Shown in pieces: positions 1 to 6,376 of a DNA stretch of 13,838 nucleotides (position 1 is the stretch's first letter; every line of letters starts with the position of its first letter). Under the pieces are notes generated by a model that ran no database searches, was not told the origin of the DNA, and was given only the letters and a program-made list of their open reading frames with translations. The position numbers and the translations under genes are program-made. The DNA lies in NCBI GenBank assembly GCA_947623855.1, contig CANQHW010000016.1, positions 1-13,838 of the forward strand. Reading direction: 5' to 3'. This DNA is from an uncultured Bacilli bacterium (GTDB taxonomy: Bacteria; Bacillota_I; Bacilli_A; RF39; UBA660).

Positions 1-3000
1 TGAGCAGATCGTCCCTTCAGAGATAGTTTTACAAATCTTCGCTGCAATCGCCGAAGTAAATGAAGCAATAATCAAAGTAACAATAATTAAAATAGAACTT
101 GATGTTAAAATAGTATGAAGCGAAGTATTATAAGATTCGATAATGGCTTCTTTAATACCTAGAGTTTTTCGATGTTCTAAATAATAAGAAGTATATAATA
201 TTGCATAATCAATCGTTGCTCCCATTAATATACTTTGAACAATTAAGATGGCAATAAAATAAACATTTTCGTGAGCAATTCCTAAAATCCCCATAGTTAA
301 ATATACAGCACATTGAATAATTAAAACTAAAATAACCGGAATAATTAACGATTTAAAAGTAATAGCTACTACTATAAATATCGCTACCATCGTAATCACT
401 GTAATTAAATTTAACTCATTATCAAAAGTCTTACTCATCTCATAAGCCATTGGAGAATCCCCAATAATATATCCTTCTTCTAAATTCTTCTCCAAATTCT
501 CTTTTATATTTTTAATAAAATTAAATGTTTCTTTTCCTTCTAAATCTAACTTCGTATTTAAAACAACTCTAGAATATCCCTTTGCTACTAATAACTCTTT
601 GGCTTCTTTAATAGTATCTTTCGCCTCAATTATATTCTCTTTCATCTCTTCATCAATATAATCTGTAAATCTTGTATCTTGTAAAATATCTTCATTTAAA
701 TAGTTAACAAACTCTTCTAAAGTTAACTTCCAACTATTATCATAATTATCATTACTACCTAAATAAATATATAATACCTCTAACATATCCTTTTCTACAT
801 CATTAGATAAAGTATGCGTAATAGCAAATATCTCTTCTGCATTATATTTCTTCTTATTTAAAGTATTTTCCATTATCTTATTAACCGTTGTTAATTTAGT
901 TATTTTATTCTGATCAAAACTCCCTGCATATCTAGAATTTTTAACTACATCATTAAGTAAAAATTCAATAAAATCTTTTAACGAAATCGTATAATTTTTA
1001 TTAACATATAAAGAATTATATAACCCATATAATAAACTAGTACTATCTTTATCCATTCCTAAAAACGTCGCCATACTAGCACTATCATAACTTGTATTAT
1101 TAGTAACACTTTCTATAATTGTCTTAATATAATTTAACTTTTCAATTATCTCTATATTAAAATTATCTTTTAGTATTTCATCATTTTGATGATCTAGTAA
1201 GAAATTAATAAATTCTTGAAGAGTTAAAGTAACACTATTATCTTTCATAAAATAAAGCATATAAATATTTTTAACAGTTGTATTATCCATATTAACTAAC
1301 TTAGCTAACTCTGCATAAGTATAAGTAATATTATTTTTCTTACTATCCATTACATTTTTTAATAAATCTAATTTTTCTATAACTTCTTTATCTAAACTAC
1401 TTTTTAAAAAAGTATTATCTTTATTATCTAATAAAAATTTAGTAAAATCATATGGTGTAATCTCTGTAATATTTGTACTATCCATCGCATTTTTTAAAGA
1501 AATAATTAATTTAACTTTCTCTTCCTCTAAATTAAATAATTTTGCTATCTCTTCGCTGTTCATATTTTTCTCAAAAATATCAGAATTACTAAAAGTTCTT
1601 AACATTTCTAAATTAGTTTGCATCTCTGGTGTCACATTCTTAGCATAATTACTATCCGTCATAACATCTTTAATAACAAAATCCTCAAATTCATAAATTC
1701 CCATTTTTAAAGAAGAAGTATTTAAAGTTAAATAATAAGTATACAAATCATTTACTGTTTTTGCATCTATCTCTAAAAGACTAGCCATTTCCATACTCGT
1801 CATTTTTTTATTATTTACCGACTCTAACAACTTAGTAAGCATTACTAACTTTTCTTTACTAACCTCATCTATATTTTTATTATATTGCGTATTAAGTAAA
1901 ACATCCTTATTTATAAATGTAACAAATTCTTCTAAAGTAAGTTTTAAACTATTATTTTTAGAAGTATAATATATCAGTAAATCATTAACATCCTTCGTAT
2001 TAATATCTAAAACATTCGCTATATCCGTCGCAGTTCTTTTTTTATTAATATTAGATATAGTCACAAAGTTTTTAAGACGTGTAATATCTTTTTTCATATT
2101 AGCATCTATATGCTTATTAACATCGGGATTATTATATCCTTTTTCTTCTACAAATTTAATAAAATCTTCAAAAGTAACTTTCTTAGGATTATCCGGATTA
2201 AAATAATTATAATAAACAATTTTTAATAAATAATCTTCCACCGTAGTATCTGAACCTAAATCTTCTAATTTTGTATTAACTTCCTCAAATCCTAATTTTT
2301 CATTAATCGTATTACTATAACCTAATACTTCTTCGATTTTATCTTCTTCTTCTAATTTATCTAAAAAAGGTGTAATTTTCTCTTCCTCTTTATTAGGATA
2401 AATAATAGCCATTTGATTATTTTCTTTAAAAAATGCAGATATTTCATCACTAGCTCGGTCCGTATAATCAATTCCTAAACTCCCTTTAAGAAAGAAACTA
2501 GTTCCCAAAATAATTATAAATAAAACAATAGCGCCATACCGCATTTTATAACTAATACTACCTAATTTATTTAACTTAATATTAAAACTTTTCTTCTTTG
2601 TTTTTCCAATTAATTTATCAAACATTAAAATTAGAGAAGGTAAGACAAAGAAAATACAAACTAAACTAAATAAAACTCCTTTAGCTAATATTAATCCTAA
2701 ATCTTTGCCAATTTTAAAACTCATAAATACTAAAGCTAATAACCCTACCACCGTTGTAACCGAACTACTAGATATCGATTTAAAAGATTTATGTAAAGCT
2801 TTTTTCATCGCTTTAACTTTATCTTTTTCGGTTTCTTTTTCTTGATCATATCTATTCATTAACATAATTGAGTAATCCATAGATAAAGCCATTTGTAAAA
2901 TCGCGGTGATTGAATCCGTTATATGTGAAACACTAGGAAAAAATATATTCGTCCCTTTATTTAAAACCACCGCCATTAAAATTGCTGTTAAAAATAAAAA

Positions 3001-3543
3001 TGGTTCTGTATATGACTCACACATAATAATTAAAATAATTAAAGCACAGAAAACTGCTAACGCAATAACCCAAAATTCTAAAACCGTTTTATTTGCCTCG
3101 GAAATCTCTCCACTAGTATAAAAAGTATAATCTTTAAACATCTCATTTATTTTCGCAAATACTTCTTTAGCTAGTTTAGAATCACTTTTATCTCCCACAC
3201 TAACCACATATAAAGTATAATTATCTTTATTATAATTTATACTATTATCATAATCTACATCTTTAACTCCCGTTATTTTTTCTAATTCTTCTTTAATAGT
3301 ATTTTTTTCTTGTGTCTTTAAATCTTCAAACATTAAGTTTAAAGTACTAGTTTCGACATCAGCAAATTCTTCTTCCATAATATTCATCCCAATTCTGGTT
3401 TCCGAATTATCAGGTAGGTATTTCGCAATATCATGATTAATATTTACTTTATTAGCTACTATAGCACACCATATCGTAAATATAATAAACACTCCTAGAA
3501 TATAATGTCTTTTATCTATAATAAAATTAGTTATTTTTTCCAT
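1..3543 (-). CDS. MMPL/RND-family exporter with repeat-bearing second loop (3' end cut by window)
   Basis: I read this frame codon by codon; it is open from the ATG at 3543 to base 1 (1181 residues, C-terminus outside the window). It belongs to the MMPL branch of the RND superfamily: proton-driven export of lipids or other hydrophobic compounds across the cytoplasmic membrane. TM1 lies at about residues 8-28. A first outer loop follows, then TM2-6 at about 197-320, TM7 at about 337-353, an outer loop of nearly 690 residues (about 354-1042), and TM8-11 up to about 1175. TM12 is missing because of the window edge. Asp-Tyr pairs occur in TM4 (MDYSIMLMNRY, D223/Y224) and TM10 (ATIDYAILYTSYY, D1112/Y1113), matching the proton-relay pairs known from MmpL3. 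The start follows an AAAGGATGG SD. It has its own promoter and lies just after a terminator, so it is transcribed separately from the upstream genes. The substrate cannot be told. Confidence 0.88.
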   Translation of the reverse strand, partial: MEKITNFIIDKRHYILGVFIIFTIWCAIVANKVNINHDIAKYLPDNSETRIGMNIMEEEFADVETSTLNLMFEDLKTQEKNTIKEELEKITGVKDVDYDNSINYNKDNYTLYVVSVGDKSDSKLAKEVFAKINEMFKDYTFYTSGEISEANKTVLEFWVIALAVFCALIILIIMCESYTEPFLFLTAILMAVVLNKGTNIFFPSVSHITDSITAILQMALSMDYSIMLMNRYDQEKETEKDKVKAMKKALHKSFKSISSSSVTTVVGLLALVFMSFKIGKDLGLILAKGVLFSLVCIFFVLPSLILMFDKLIGKTKKKSFNIKLNKLGSISYKMRYGAIVLFIIILGTSFFLKGSLGIDYTDRASDEISAFFKENNQMAIIYPNKEEEKITPFLDKLEEEDKIEEVLGYSNTINEKLGFEEVNTKLEDLGSDTTVEDYLLKIVYYNYFNPDNPKKVTFEDFIKFVEEKGYNNPDVNKHIDANMKKDITRLKNFVTISNINKKRTATDIANVLDINTKDVNDLLIYYTSKNNSLKLTLEEFVTFINKDVLLNTQYNKNIDEVSKEKLVMLTKLLESVNNKKMTSMEMASLLEIDAKTVNDLYTYYLTLNTSSLKMGIYEFEDFVIKDVMTDSNYAKNVTPEMQTNLEMLRTFSNSDIFEKNMNSEEIAKLFNLEEEKVKLIISLKNAMDSTNITEITPYDFTKFLLDNKDNTFLKSSLDKEVIEKLDLLKNVMDSKKNNITYTYAELAKLVNMDNTTVKNIYMLYFMKDNSVTLTLQEFINFLLDHQNDEILKDNFNIEIIEKLNYIKTIIESVTNNTSYDSASMATFLGMDKDSTSLLYGLYNSLYVNKNYTISLKDFIEFLLNDVVKNSRYAGSFDQNKITKLTTVNKIMENTLNKKKYNAEEIFAITHTLSNDVEKDMLEVLYIYLGSNDNYDNSWKLTLEEFVNYLNEDILQDTRFTDYIDEEMKENIIEAKDTIKEAKELLVAKGYSRVVLNTKLDLEGKETFNFIKNIKENLEKNLEEGYIIGDSPMAYEMSKTFDNELNLITVITMVAIFIVVAITFKSLIIPVILVLIIQCAVYLTMGILGIAHENVYFIAILIVQSILMGATIDYAILYTSYYLEHRKTLGIKEAIIESYNTSLHTILTSSSILIIVTLIIASFTSAIAAKICKTISEGTICS
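589..2178 (-). repeat. About seven degenerate ~80-residue repeats in the MMPL outer loop
   Basis: Residues 456-985 of the MMPL protein consist of a divergent tandem protein repeat. Each unit opens with a motif like LTLEEFVxFL, contains a central (I/L)xKLxxLK segment, then a (S/T)xxEMAxLLxMD segment, and ends with TVxxLYxYY. The Phe of the EEF motif falls at residues 461, 540, 619, 700, 778, 858 and 945, a period of 78-81 with one of 87. The last unit is only half present, and a half unit (DTTVEDYLLKIVYYN) precedes the first. The pattern of hydrophobic residues suggests all-alpha modules. The DNA is not repetitive, so the duplications are old. Confidence 0.8.
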
Positions 3544-3576
3544 CTAAACCATCCTTTTTTAATATGTCCGCAATAT

Positions 3577-3605
3577 ATTATATTCCCTTTTTTAAAAAGT
3601 AGCAA
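3577..3605 (-). promoter_or_regulatory. Sigma-A type promoter of the MMPL gene
   Basis: On the minus strand a TTGCTA -35 (3600-3605) is followed after 17 bases by a perfect TATAAT -10 (3577-3582). The start codon is about 35 bases downstream. The -35 box overlaps the T-tract of the terminator behind the FNT gene, so termination and re-initiation are packed together. Confidence 0.7.
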
Positions 3606-3632
3606 ATAAAAAAGTGCCTTAACACAGACACT
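3603..3632 (-). terminator. Intrinsic terminator after the FNT gene
   Basis: On the minus strand AGTGTC (3627-3632) pairs with GGCACT (3613-3618), with one G-U pair and an 8-base loop, followed by TTTTTTATTT. It lies 9 bases after the FNT stop codon and would end the glycosyltransferase-FNT transcript. Confidence 0.65.
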
Positions 3633-3641
3633 ATTTAAAAC

Positions 3642-4262
3642 TTATTTATTATAATGGTTATCGTACCATGCGATGATGAGTGATCCAACACTATTTCCTA
3701 ATATCATAATTAATAAGTAATAGAATACTTTAAATGAATATACACCCGCTATACTAAAGTAAAACATATTAGCCACACAGTGTTCAAAACCACAAAGAAT
3801 AAAAGCCATAACTCCCATAAATATGGTTATGTATTTACTAAGTACATCTTTATTCTTTTTATAATTATTAACTGCTAAATACATAATTATGCCACAAAAT
3901 ACTGCTAGAATAAAAATACTTAATAAGTTATCACTTAACTTAATCTTAACAATACTCTTCGCTGTATCAATATATGCTTTAAATCTTGTTAAACACATAA
4001 CTCTTCCTACTACAAATGTCCCTAGAAAATTCCCTATTAACGAAAATAGCAGTTCTAAAAGATAACTAGGTTTATTAACTAATAAATATCCCACTTTTCC
4101 CGTATATAAATTAAAACTATAAAGACAAACGGTAAGTAATCCTAAAGAAAATATGAAGGAACCTACAATCTTGTCAGGAATTGCTAAATAAGCAATACCT
4201 CCCATACTAATTAAAACGCCCGCATAAAAACCTTTAATTATAAAATCTAAATATTTTTTCAT
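3642..4262 (-). CDS. Short formate/nitrite transporter (FNT) family channel
   Basis: This is a 206-residue integral membrane protein of the FNT family (FocA/NirC-type pentameric channels that move formate, nitrite, hydrosulfide or similar monovalent acids). Family marks are GVLISMGG (14-22) in the first helix, the FNLYTGK region (50-56) where the broken TM2 omega loop is expected, and FEHCVANM (159-166), in which His161 matches the gating/protonation His of FocA (H209). A GNSVGS motif follows in the last helix (189-194). Six membrane segments can be placed. It is clearly shorter than typical members (about 250-285 residues), with short loops and almost no C-terminal tail. The start follows an ideal AGGAGG SD that shares two bases with the upstream glycosyltransferase stop codon, so the two genes are co-transcribed and probably translationally coupled. 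The substrate cannot be assigned from the sequence. Confidence 0.85.
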   Translation of the reverse strand: MKKYLDFIIKGFYAGVLISMGGIAYLAIPDKIVGSFIFSLGLLTVCLYSFNLYTGKVGYLLVNKPSYLLELLFSLIGNFLGTFVVGRVMCLTRFKAYIDTAKSIVKIKLSDNLLSIFILAVFCGIIMYLAVNNYKKNKDVLSKYITIFMGVMAFILCGFEHCVANMFYFSIAGVYSFKVFYYLLIMILGNSVGSLIIAWYDNHYNK

Positions 4263-4270
4263 AAATCCTC

Positions 4271-5272
4271 CTAATTAAAATTTACCAAATGATGCGCTAA
4301 ATCAAAACCGCGTAAAGCTAAAAATCTTCCCAGTGGAGTAGGGATACTTACCCAAAACGCCATGGAAAAATATCTTAACCTTTTATATAACTTGGGATTT
4401 TCTTCTTTAACCTTTTTCCACAACTCTTTATACTGCCGTTCACCCGCTCTGGTTTTATTTAACCTTGAAAATATTACTCCTAAACACATTAGTAAAGTGC
4501 ATTCTCTTATCATCACTTTTCTAAGTTTTACGCTTTCTACAGTATCTAAATCATATGCATTACAAACTCTTTCCGATACTAAAACTTGATGAGCACTTCG
4601 CTTAATTATTTGTGCAGTTTGGACCGATTGATCCGGACGCCCTATATAATAGTTATAAAAATCGACATTTACATAATAAATCGTTTTAGTATTAATAAGA
4701 GGTAAATAGATAAATAAATTATCTTCGTAAAATACGTGTTTAGGTAACTCAATATGAGTCTTATCTAAAACACTTTTTTTATACATTAAAGAATGTAGTG
4801 ATAAATATTGCGTAACTTTAAAATGTCCAATATCTTCCCACGTAACTTGTTTGTTTTCCGGAAAAACATTAGCAAAATTAATTACATGATCTCTCCTTCC
4901 ATCGGTATAAGTATAAACATAATTCGTAACCACTAAATCCGCATCGATTCTTTTAACCTTTTTTAATAACTTTTTATAAGCTTCCTTAGAAACCCAATCA
5001 TCACTATCTACCACTTTAAAGTATTTTCCTTTGGCCTCTTTCAACCCTACATTTATTCCTTCACCATGTCCTCCATTTTCTTGATGAATAACTTTTACAA
5101 TATTCGGATAGCGCTTGGCATATTCGTCCGCAATCTTTCCTGTCTTATCCGCCGATCCATCATCGATAATAATTATTTCAACCTCATTTTTCCCCACCAA
5201 TAACGACTTAATACATTTTTCCATATATTGTTCAGAATTATAACAAGGAACTACAAAAGAAATATACTTCAT
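4271..5272 (-). CDS. Glycosyltransferase family 2
   Basis: This 333-residue protein has a GT-A fold of family GT2 (EpsJ/WcaA-like), transferring a sugar from a nucleotide-sugar donor to a surface polysaccharide, teichoic-acid-like or lipid acceptor. The N-terminal strand FVVPCYNSE (6-14), the donor-binding IIDDGS (35-40), ENGGHGEGIN (65-74) and the metal-binding DSDDW (89-93) are all present. The C-terminal third is less conserved and has no clear transmembrane anchor, so the enzyme is probably cytoplasmic and membrane-associated. The start at 5272 has a GTGAGG SD. The stop TAG overlaps the SD of the following FNT gene. No other polysaccharide gene is in the window, so the acceptor is unknown. 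Confidence 0.88.
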   Translation of the reverse strand: MKYISFVVPCYNSEQYMEKCIKSLLVGKNEVEIIIIDDGSADKTGKIADEYAKRYPNIVKVIHQENGGHGEGINVGLKEAKGKYFKVVDSDDWVSKEAYKKLLKKVKRIDADLVVTNYVYTYTDGRRDHVINFANVFPENKQVTWEDIGHFKVTQYLSLHSLMYKKSVLDKTHIELPKHVFYEDNLFIYLPLINTKTIYYVNVDFYNYYIGRPDQSVQTAQIIKRSAHQVLVSERVCNAYDLDTVESVKLRKVMIRECTLLMCLGVIFSRLNKTRAGERQYKELWKKVKEENPKLYKRLRYFSMAFWVSIPTPLGRFLALRGFDLAHHLVNFN

Positions 5273-5292
5273 ACTAAAACCTCACTATTTTT

Positions 5293-5305
5293 TTGTTTAA
5301 AACAA
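5293..5305. promoter_or_regulatory. 13-bp palindrome in the glycosyltransferase leader
   Basis: TTGTTTAAAACAA is a perfect 6-1-6 inverted repeat located 20 bases upstream of the glycosyltransferase start codon. It could be an operator or simply part of AT-rich leader DNA. I found no convincing -35/-10 pair for this operon nearby. Confidence 0.25.
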
Positions 5306-5367
5306 GTGTACCACTTTAAAAGATGTAATGCTAGTTATTTTACAATTTACCTGTTAAGTATTGCTAA

Positions 5368-5396
5368 TTGTCTTAATAAAATCTATATGTTAAAAT
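5368..5396 (+). promoter_or_regulatory. Promoter of the Nudix gene
   Basis: TTGTCT (5368-5373), a 17-base spacer and TAAAAT (5391-5396) form a good sigma-A type promoter. The leader would be only about 15-20 bases, which excludes the upstream in-frame start codons. Confidence 0.6.
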
Positions 5397-5419
5397 TTAT
5401 ACTAAGAAAGGAAAAAACT

Positions 5420-5857
5420 ATGGAAACTAAAATTAAAACCCATATTGGATCTTATGGTATCTTAATTAAAAATAATCAAATTGCTCTTATAAAAAAAGCC
5501 CGTGGCGGTTATAAAGGGAAACTTGATCTACCTGGCGGAGGAATAGAACACACTGAACTACCAACAGAAACTTTAAAAAGAGAAATAATGGAAGAAATAG
5601 GTATTTCTCTTACCAATGCAGTCTTATTTGATGTTATTGCTACCAATATAAAATGGCAGATGCAACCTAATCTTTGGGAAGACCTGCATCATATTGGCAT
5701 ATTATATATCATTGATAGCCGTGAAATAAACTTAAAAAAAGAAGCTGATGGCTTAGATTCCGAAGGTGCTAAGTGGTATGATATTGATACCTTAGAAAAA
5801 ACTGATTTATCCCCATTTGCTTATTATGCCTTACATAAATTAAACTATATTAAATAA
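5420..5857 (+). CDS. Nudix hydrolase
   Basis: This 145-residue Nudix-family pyrophosphohydrolase acts on nucleoside diphosphates linked to another group X; the precise substrate is not readable. The Nudix box fits GX5EX7REUXEEXGU exactly at residues 40-62 (G40, E46, R54-E55, E58-E59, G61), preceded by the usual LDLPGG strand. The frame is open back to 5228, but I chose the ATG at 5420. It has an AAAGGA SD at a suitable distance, it is followed directly by the conserved beta strand, and the promoter at 5368-5396 lies inside the longer reading. The upstream 64 codons look like untranslated AT-rich DNA. It is a single-gene unit, bounded by its own promoter and an A/T-rich terminator, and divergent from the glycosyltransferase operon. 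Confidence 0.87.
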   Translation: METKIKTHIGSYGILIKNNQIALIKKARGGYKGKLDLPGGGIEHTELPTETLKREIMEEIGISLTNAVLFDVIATNIKWQMQPNLWEDLHHIGILYIIDSREINLKKEADGLDSEGAKWYDIDTLEKTDLSPFAYYALHKLNYIK

Positions 5858-5883
5858 TTATAGTTTTCTTTTTATCTTTTTCT
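5842..5883 (+). terminator. Terminator of the Nudix gene
   Basis: AAACTATA (5842-5849) pairs with TATAGTTT (5859-5866), with the stop codon in the loop, followed by a T-rich run to 5883. The stem is purely A/T-rich apart from one C-G pair, so strength may be modest. Confidence 0.55.
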
Positions 5884-5905
5884 TCATTATTAAAAAAACT
5901 TAACC

Positions 5906-5932
5906 ATAAAAAAATGGAGCCTTAAAGGCTCC
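5906..5932 (-). terminator. Intrinsic terminator of sRNA A
   Basis: GGAGCC (5927-5932 on the minus strand) pairs with GGCTCC (5916-5921) with a 5-base loop and is followed by ATTTTTTT. It has no T-tract in the plus direction. Confidence 0.8.
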
Positions 5933-5987
5933 GTCAGGGGGTTTTGGTTAGTCACAACTCACTTTCAAAAATGTCGTAAGAGTGACT

Positions 5988-6007
5988 AGCATGATAACTA
6001 TCATGCT
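5988..6007. repeat. 20-bp inverted repeat at the start of sRNA A
   Basis: AGCATGATA, two bases, TATCATGCT: a 9-2-9 inverted repeat beginning at the predicted +1. As RNA it is a 5' hairpin, which often stabilises sRNAs. As DNA it could be an operator placed over the start site. Confidence 0.7.
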
Positions 6008-6013
6008 ATAAAA

Positions 6014-6042
6014 ATCATATCTTATTTAAGTGCTGTTGTCAA
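6014..6042 (-). promoter_or_regulatory. Consensus promoter of sRNA A
   Basis: A perfect TTGACA -35 (6037-6042), a 17-base spacer and a TATGAT -10 (6014-6019) lie on the minus strand. The predicted start is near 6007, exactly at the edge of the 20-bp palindrome. The upstream context AAAAAAGTAA is shared with the sRNA B promoter. Confidence 0.75.
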
Positions 6043-6077
6043 TTACTTTTTTATAAAATTTTACAAAAAAATTAAAT

Positions 6078-6182
6078 TTAAATAAAAAGGAAGCAAGCTT
6101 TTGTTAAAGCCTGCTTCAAAAAGAATAAAAAGGGGTTGGCTAGTGTGATACTAGCACCAATTCGCCCTAAAGCAAATTGGTA
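6078..6182 (-). ncRNA. Putative small regulatory RNA B of a tandem pair
   Basis: A second minus-strand unit of about 105 nt, about 70 bp upstream of unit A and built the same way. Hairpin 1 pairs ACCAATTTGC (6172-6181) with GCGAATTGGT (6156-6165). Hairpin 2 is GCTAGT-ATCAC-ACTAGC (6139-6155). A linker CAACCCC runs into a U-rich stretch, and a terminator follows. Hairpin 1 and the terminator stem each contain one pair that is G-U on the minus strand and C-A on the plus strand, so the RNA is minus-sense. Shared marks with unit A are the promoter context, TGCTAGT at hairpin 2, the ACTA(A/G)CCAA(AA)CCCC linker and the overall length. It has no SD-preceded ORF. Its function is unknown; control of translation through the C-rich linker is inference. 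Confidence 0.65.
6081..6117 (-). terminator. Intrinsic terminator of sRNA B
   Basis: GAAGCA/TGCTTC (6112-6117 with 6090-6095) continues through one G-U pair into GCTTT/AAAGC, giving an 11-12 bp stem with a 4-base loop, followed by CTTTTTATTT on the minus strand. Confidence 0.82.
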
Positions 6183-6188
6183 ATGTTT

Positions 6189-6217
6189 ATACTAAAGCAA
6201 GTGTTTTATTTTGTCAA
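6189..6217 (-). promoter_or_regulatory. Consensus promoter of sRNA B
   Basis: TTGACA (6212-6217), a 17-base spacer and TAGTAT (6189-6194) lie on the minus strand, with start predicted near 6182. The AAAAAAAGTA block directly upstream and a CACTT in the spacer recur in the sRNA A promoter, a sign of duplication. Confidence 0.75.
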
Positions 6218-6287
6218 TACTTTTTTTGCAAAATTTTTATTTTTTTAAAAAAGCGCGTATTTTAGGGGCTTTCCGGTCATTTAATTG

Positions 6288-6305
6288 TTGTAAAAATCTT
6301 TACAA
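6288..6305. promoter_or_regulatory. 18-bp palindrome upstream of recG
   Basis: TTGTAAA-AATC-TTTACAA is a perfect 7-4-7 inverted repeat, 22 bases upstream of the recG -35 box. Its size and half-sites resemble operators of the redox repressor Rex (TTGTGAA-N4-TTCACAA), with one change per half-site. It may instead be a hairpin of an RNA or chance in AT-rich DNA. Confidence 0.35.
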
Positions 6306-6327
6306 AAAACTTTACAGTATCTATACA

Positions 6328-6356
6328 TTAACAAGTCTTTAAATTTATGTTATAAT
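6328..6356 (+). promoter_or_regulatory. Promoter of recG
   Basis: TTAACA (6328-6333), a 17-base spacer and a perfect TATAAT (6351-6356). The start lies near 6363, leaving a leader of about 14 bases that holds the AAAGAGG SD. Confidence 0.75.
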
Positions 6357-6376
6357 TCTTTTTAAAGAGGTAAAAT

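Larger units (their letters stand above)
5904..6007 (-). ncRNA. Putative small regulatory RNA A of a tandem pair
   Basis: A stand-alone minus-strand transcript of about 104 nt is predicted between convergent promoter and terminator signals; no gene follows on that strand except the antisense of the Nudix gene. From 5' to 3' it contains a near-perfect 9-2-9 hairpin (5988-6007), a second hairpin (AGTCAC/GTGACT at 5950-5955 and 5982-5987, extended by CTTAC/GTGAG), an unpaired linker ACCAAAACCCCC, and a terminator. The inner stem of hairpin 2 contains a pair that is G-U on the minus strand but C-A on the plus strand, which fixes the RNA strand. The RNA resembles C-rich Firmicute sRNAs that pair with SD sequences (RsaE/RoxS, csRNA types) only in layout; I do not recognise the sequence itself. 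Confidence 0.65.

Noticed and set aside
2906..3121. 71-codon plus-strand ORF
   Set aside because: It lies inside and antisense to the MMPL gene, has no SD, and the opposite strand shows clear transporter motifs and membrane helices.
1..3543. Eukaryote-like EF-hand repeats in the MMPL loop, suggested by repeated LTLEEFVxF(I/L)
   Set aside because: The units lack the regular DxDxDG calcium loop before the EEF motif and have an ~80-residue period, so calcium binding is not supported.
4362..4589. 75-codon plus-strand ORF
   Set aside because: Antisense shadow of the glycosyltransferase gene; no SD and no recognisable domain.
5228..5419. N-terminal extension of the Nudix ORF
   Set aside because: It overlaps the glycosyltransferase start region and the Nudix promoter; no SD precedes its ATGs, and the Nudix fold begins after the ATG at 5420.
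5948..6004. 18-codon hydrophobic ORF (MIVIMLVTLTTFLKVSCD) within sRNA A, like a type I toxin peptide
   Set aside because: Its ATG is only a few bases from the predicted transcript start, with no SD, and lies inside the 5' hairpin. sRNA B has no counterpart, so a peptide role is not supported, though it cannot be excluded.
5904..6217. Riboswitch or attenuator for a downstream gene
   Set aside because: The RNAs run on the minus strand, and the next sequence on that strand is the antisense of the Nudix gene; both units end in terminators with no gene to control in cis.
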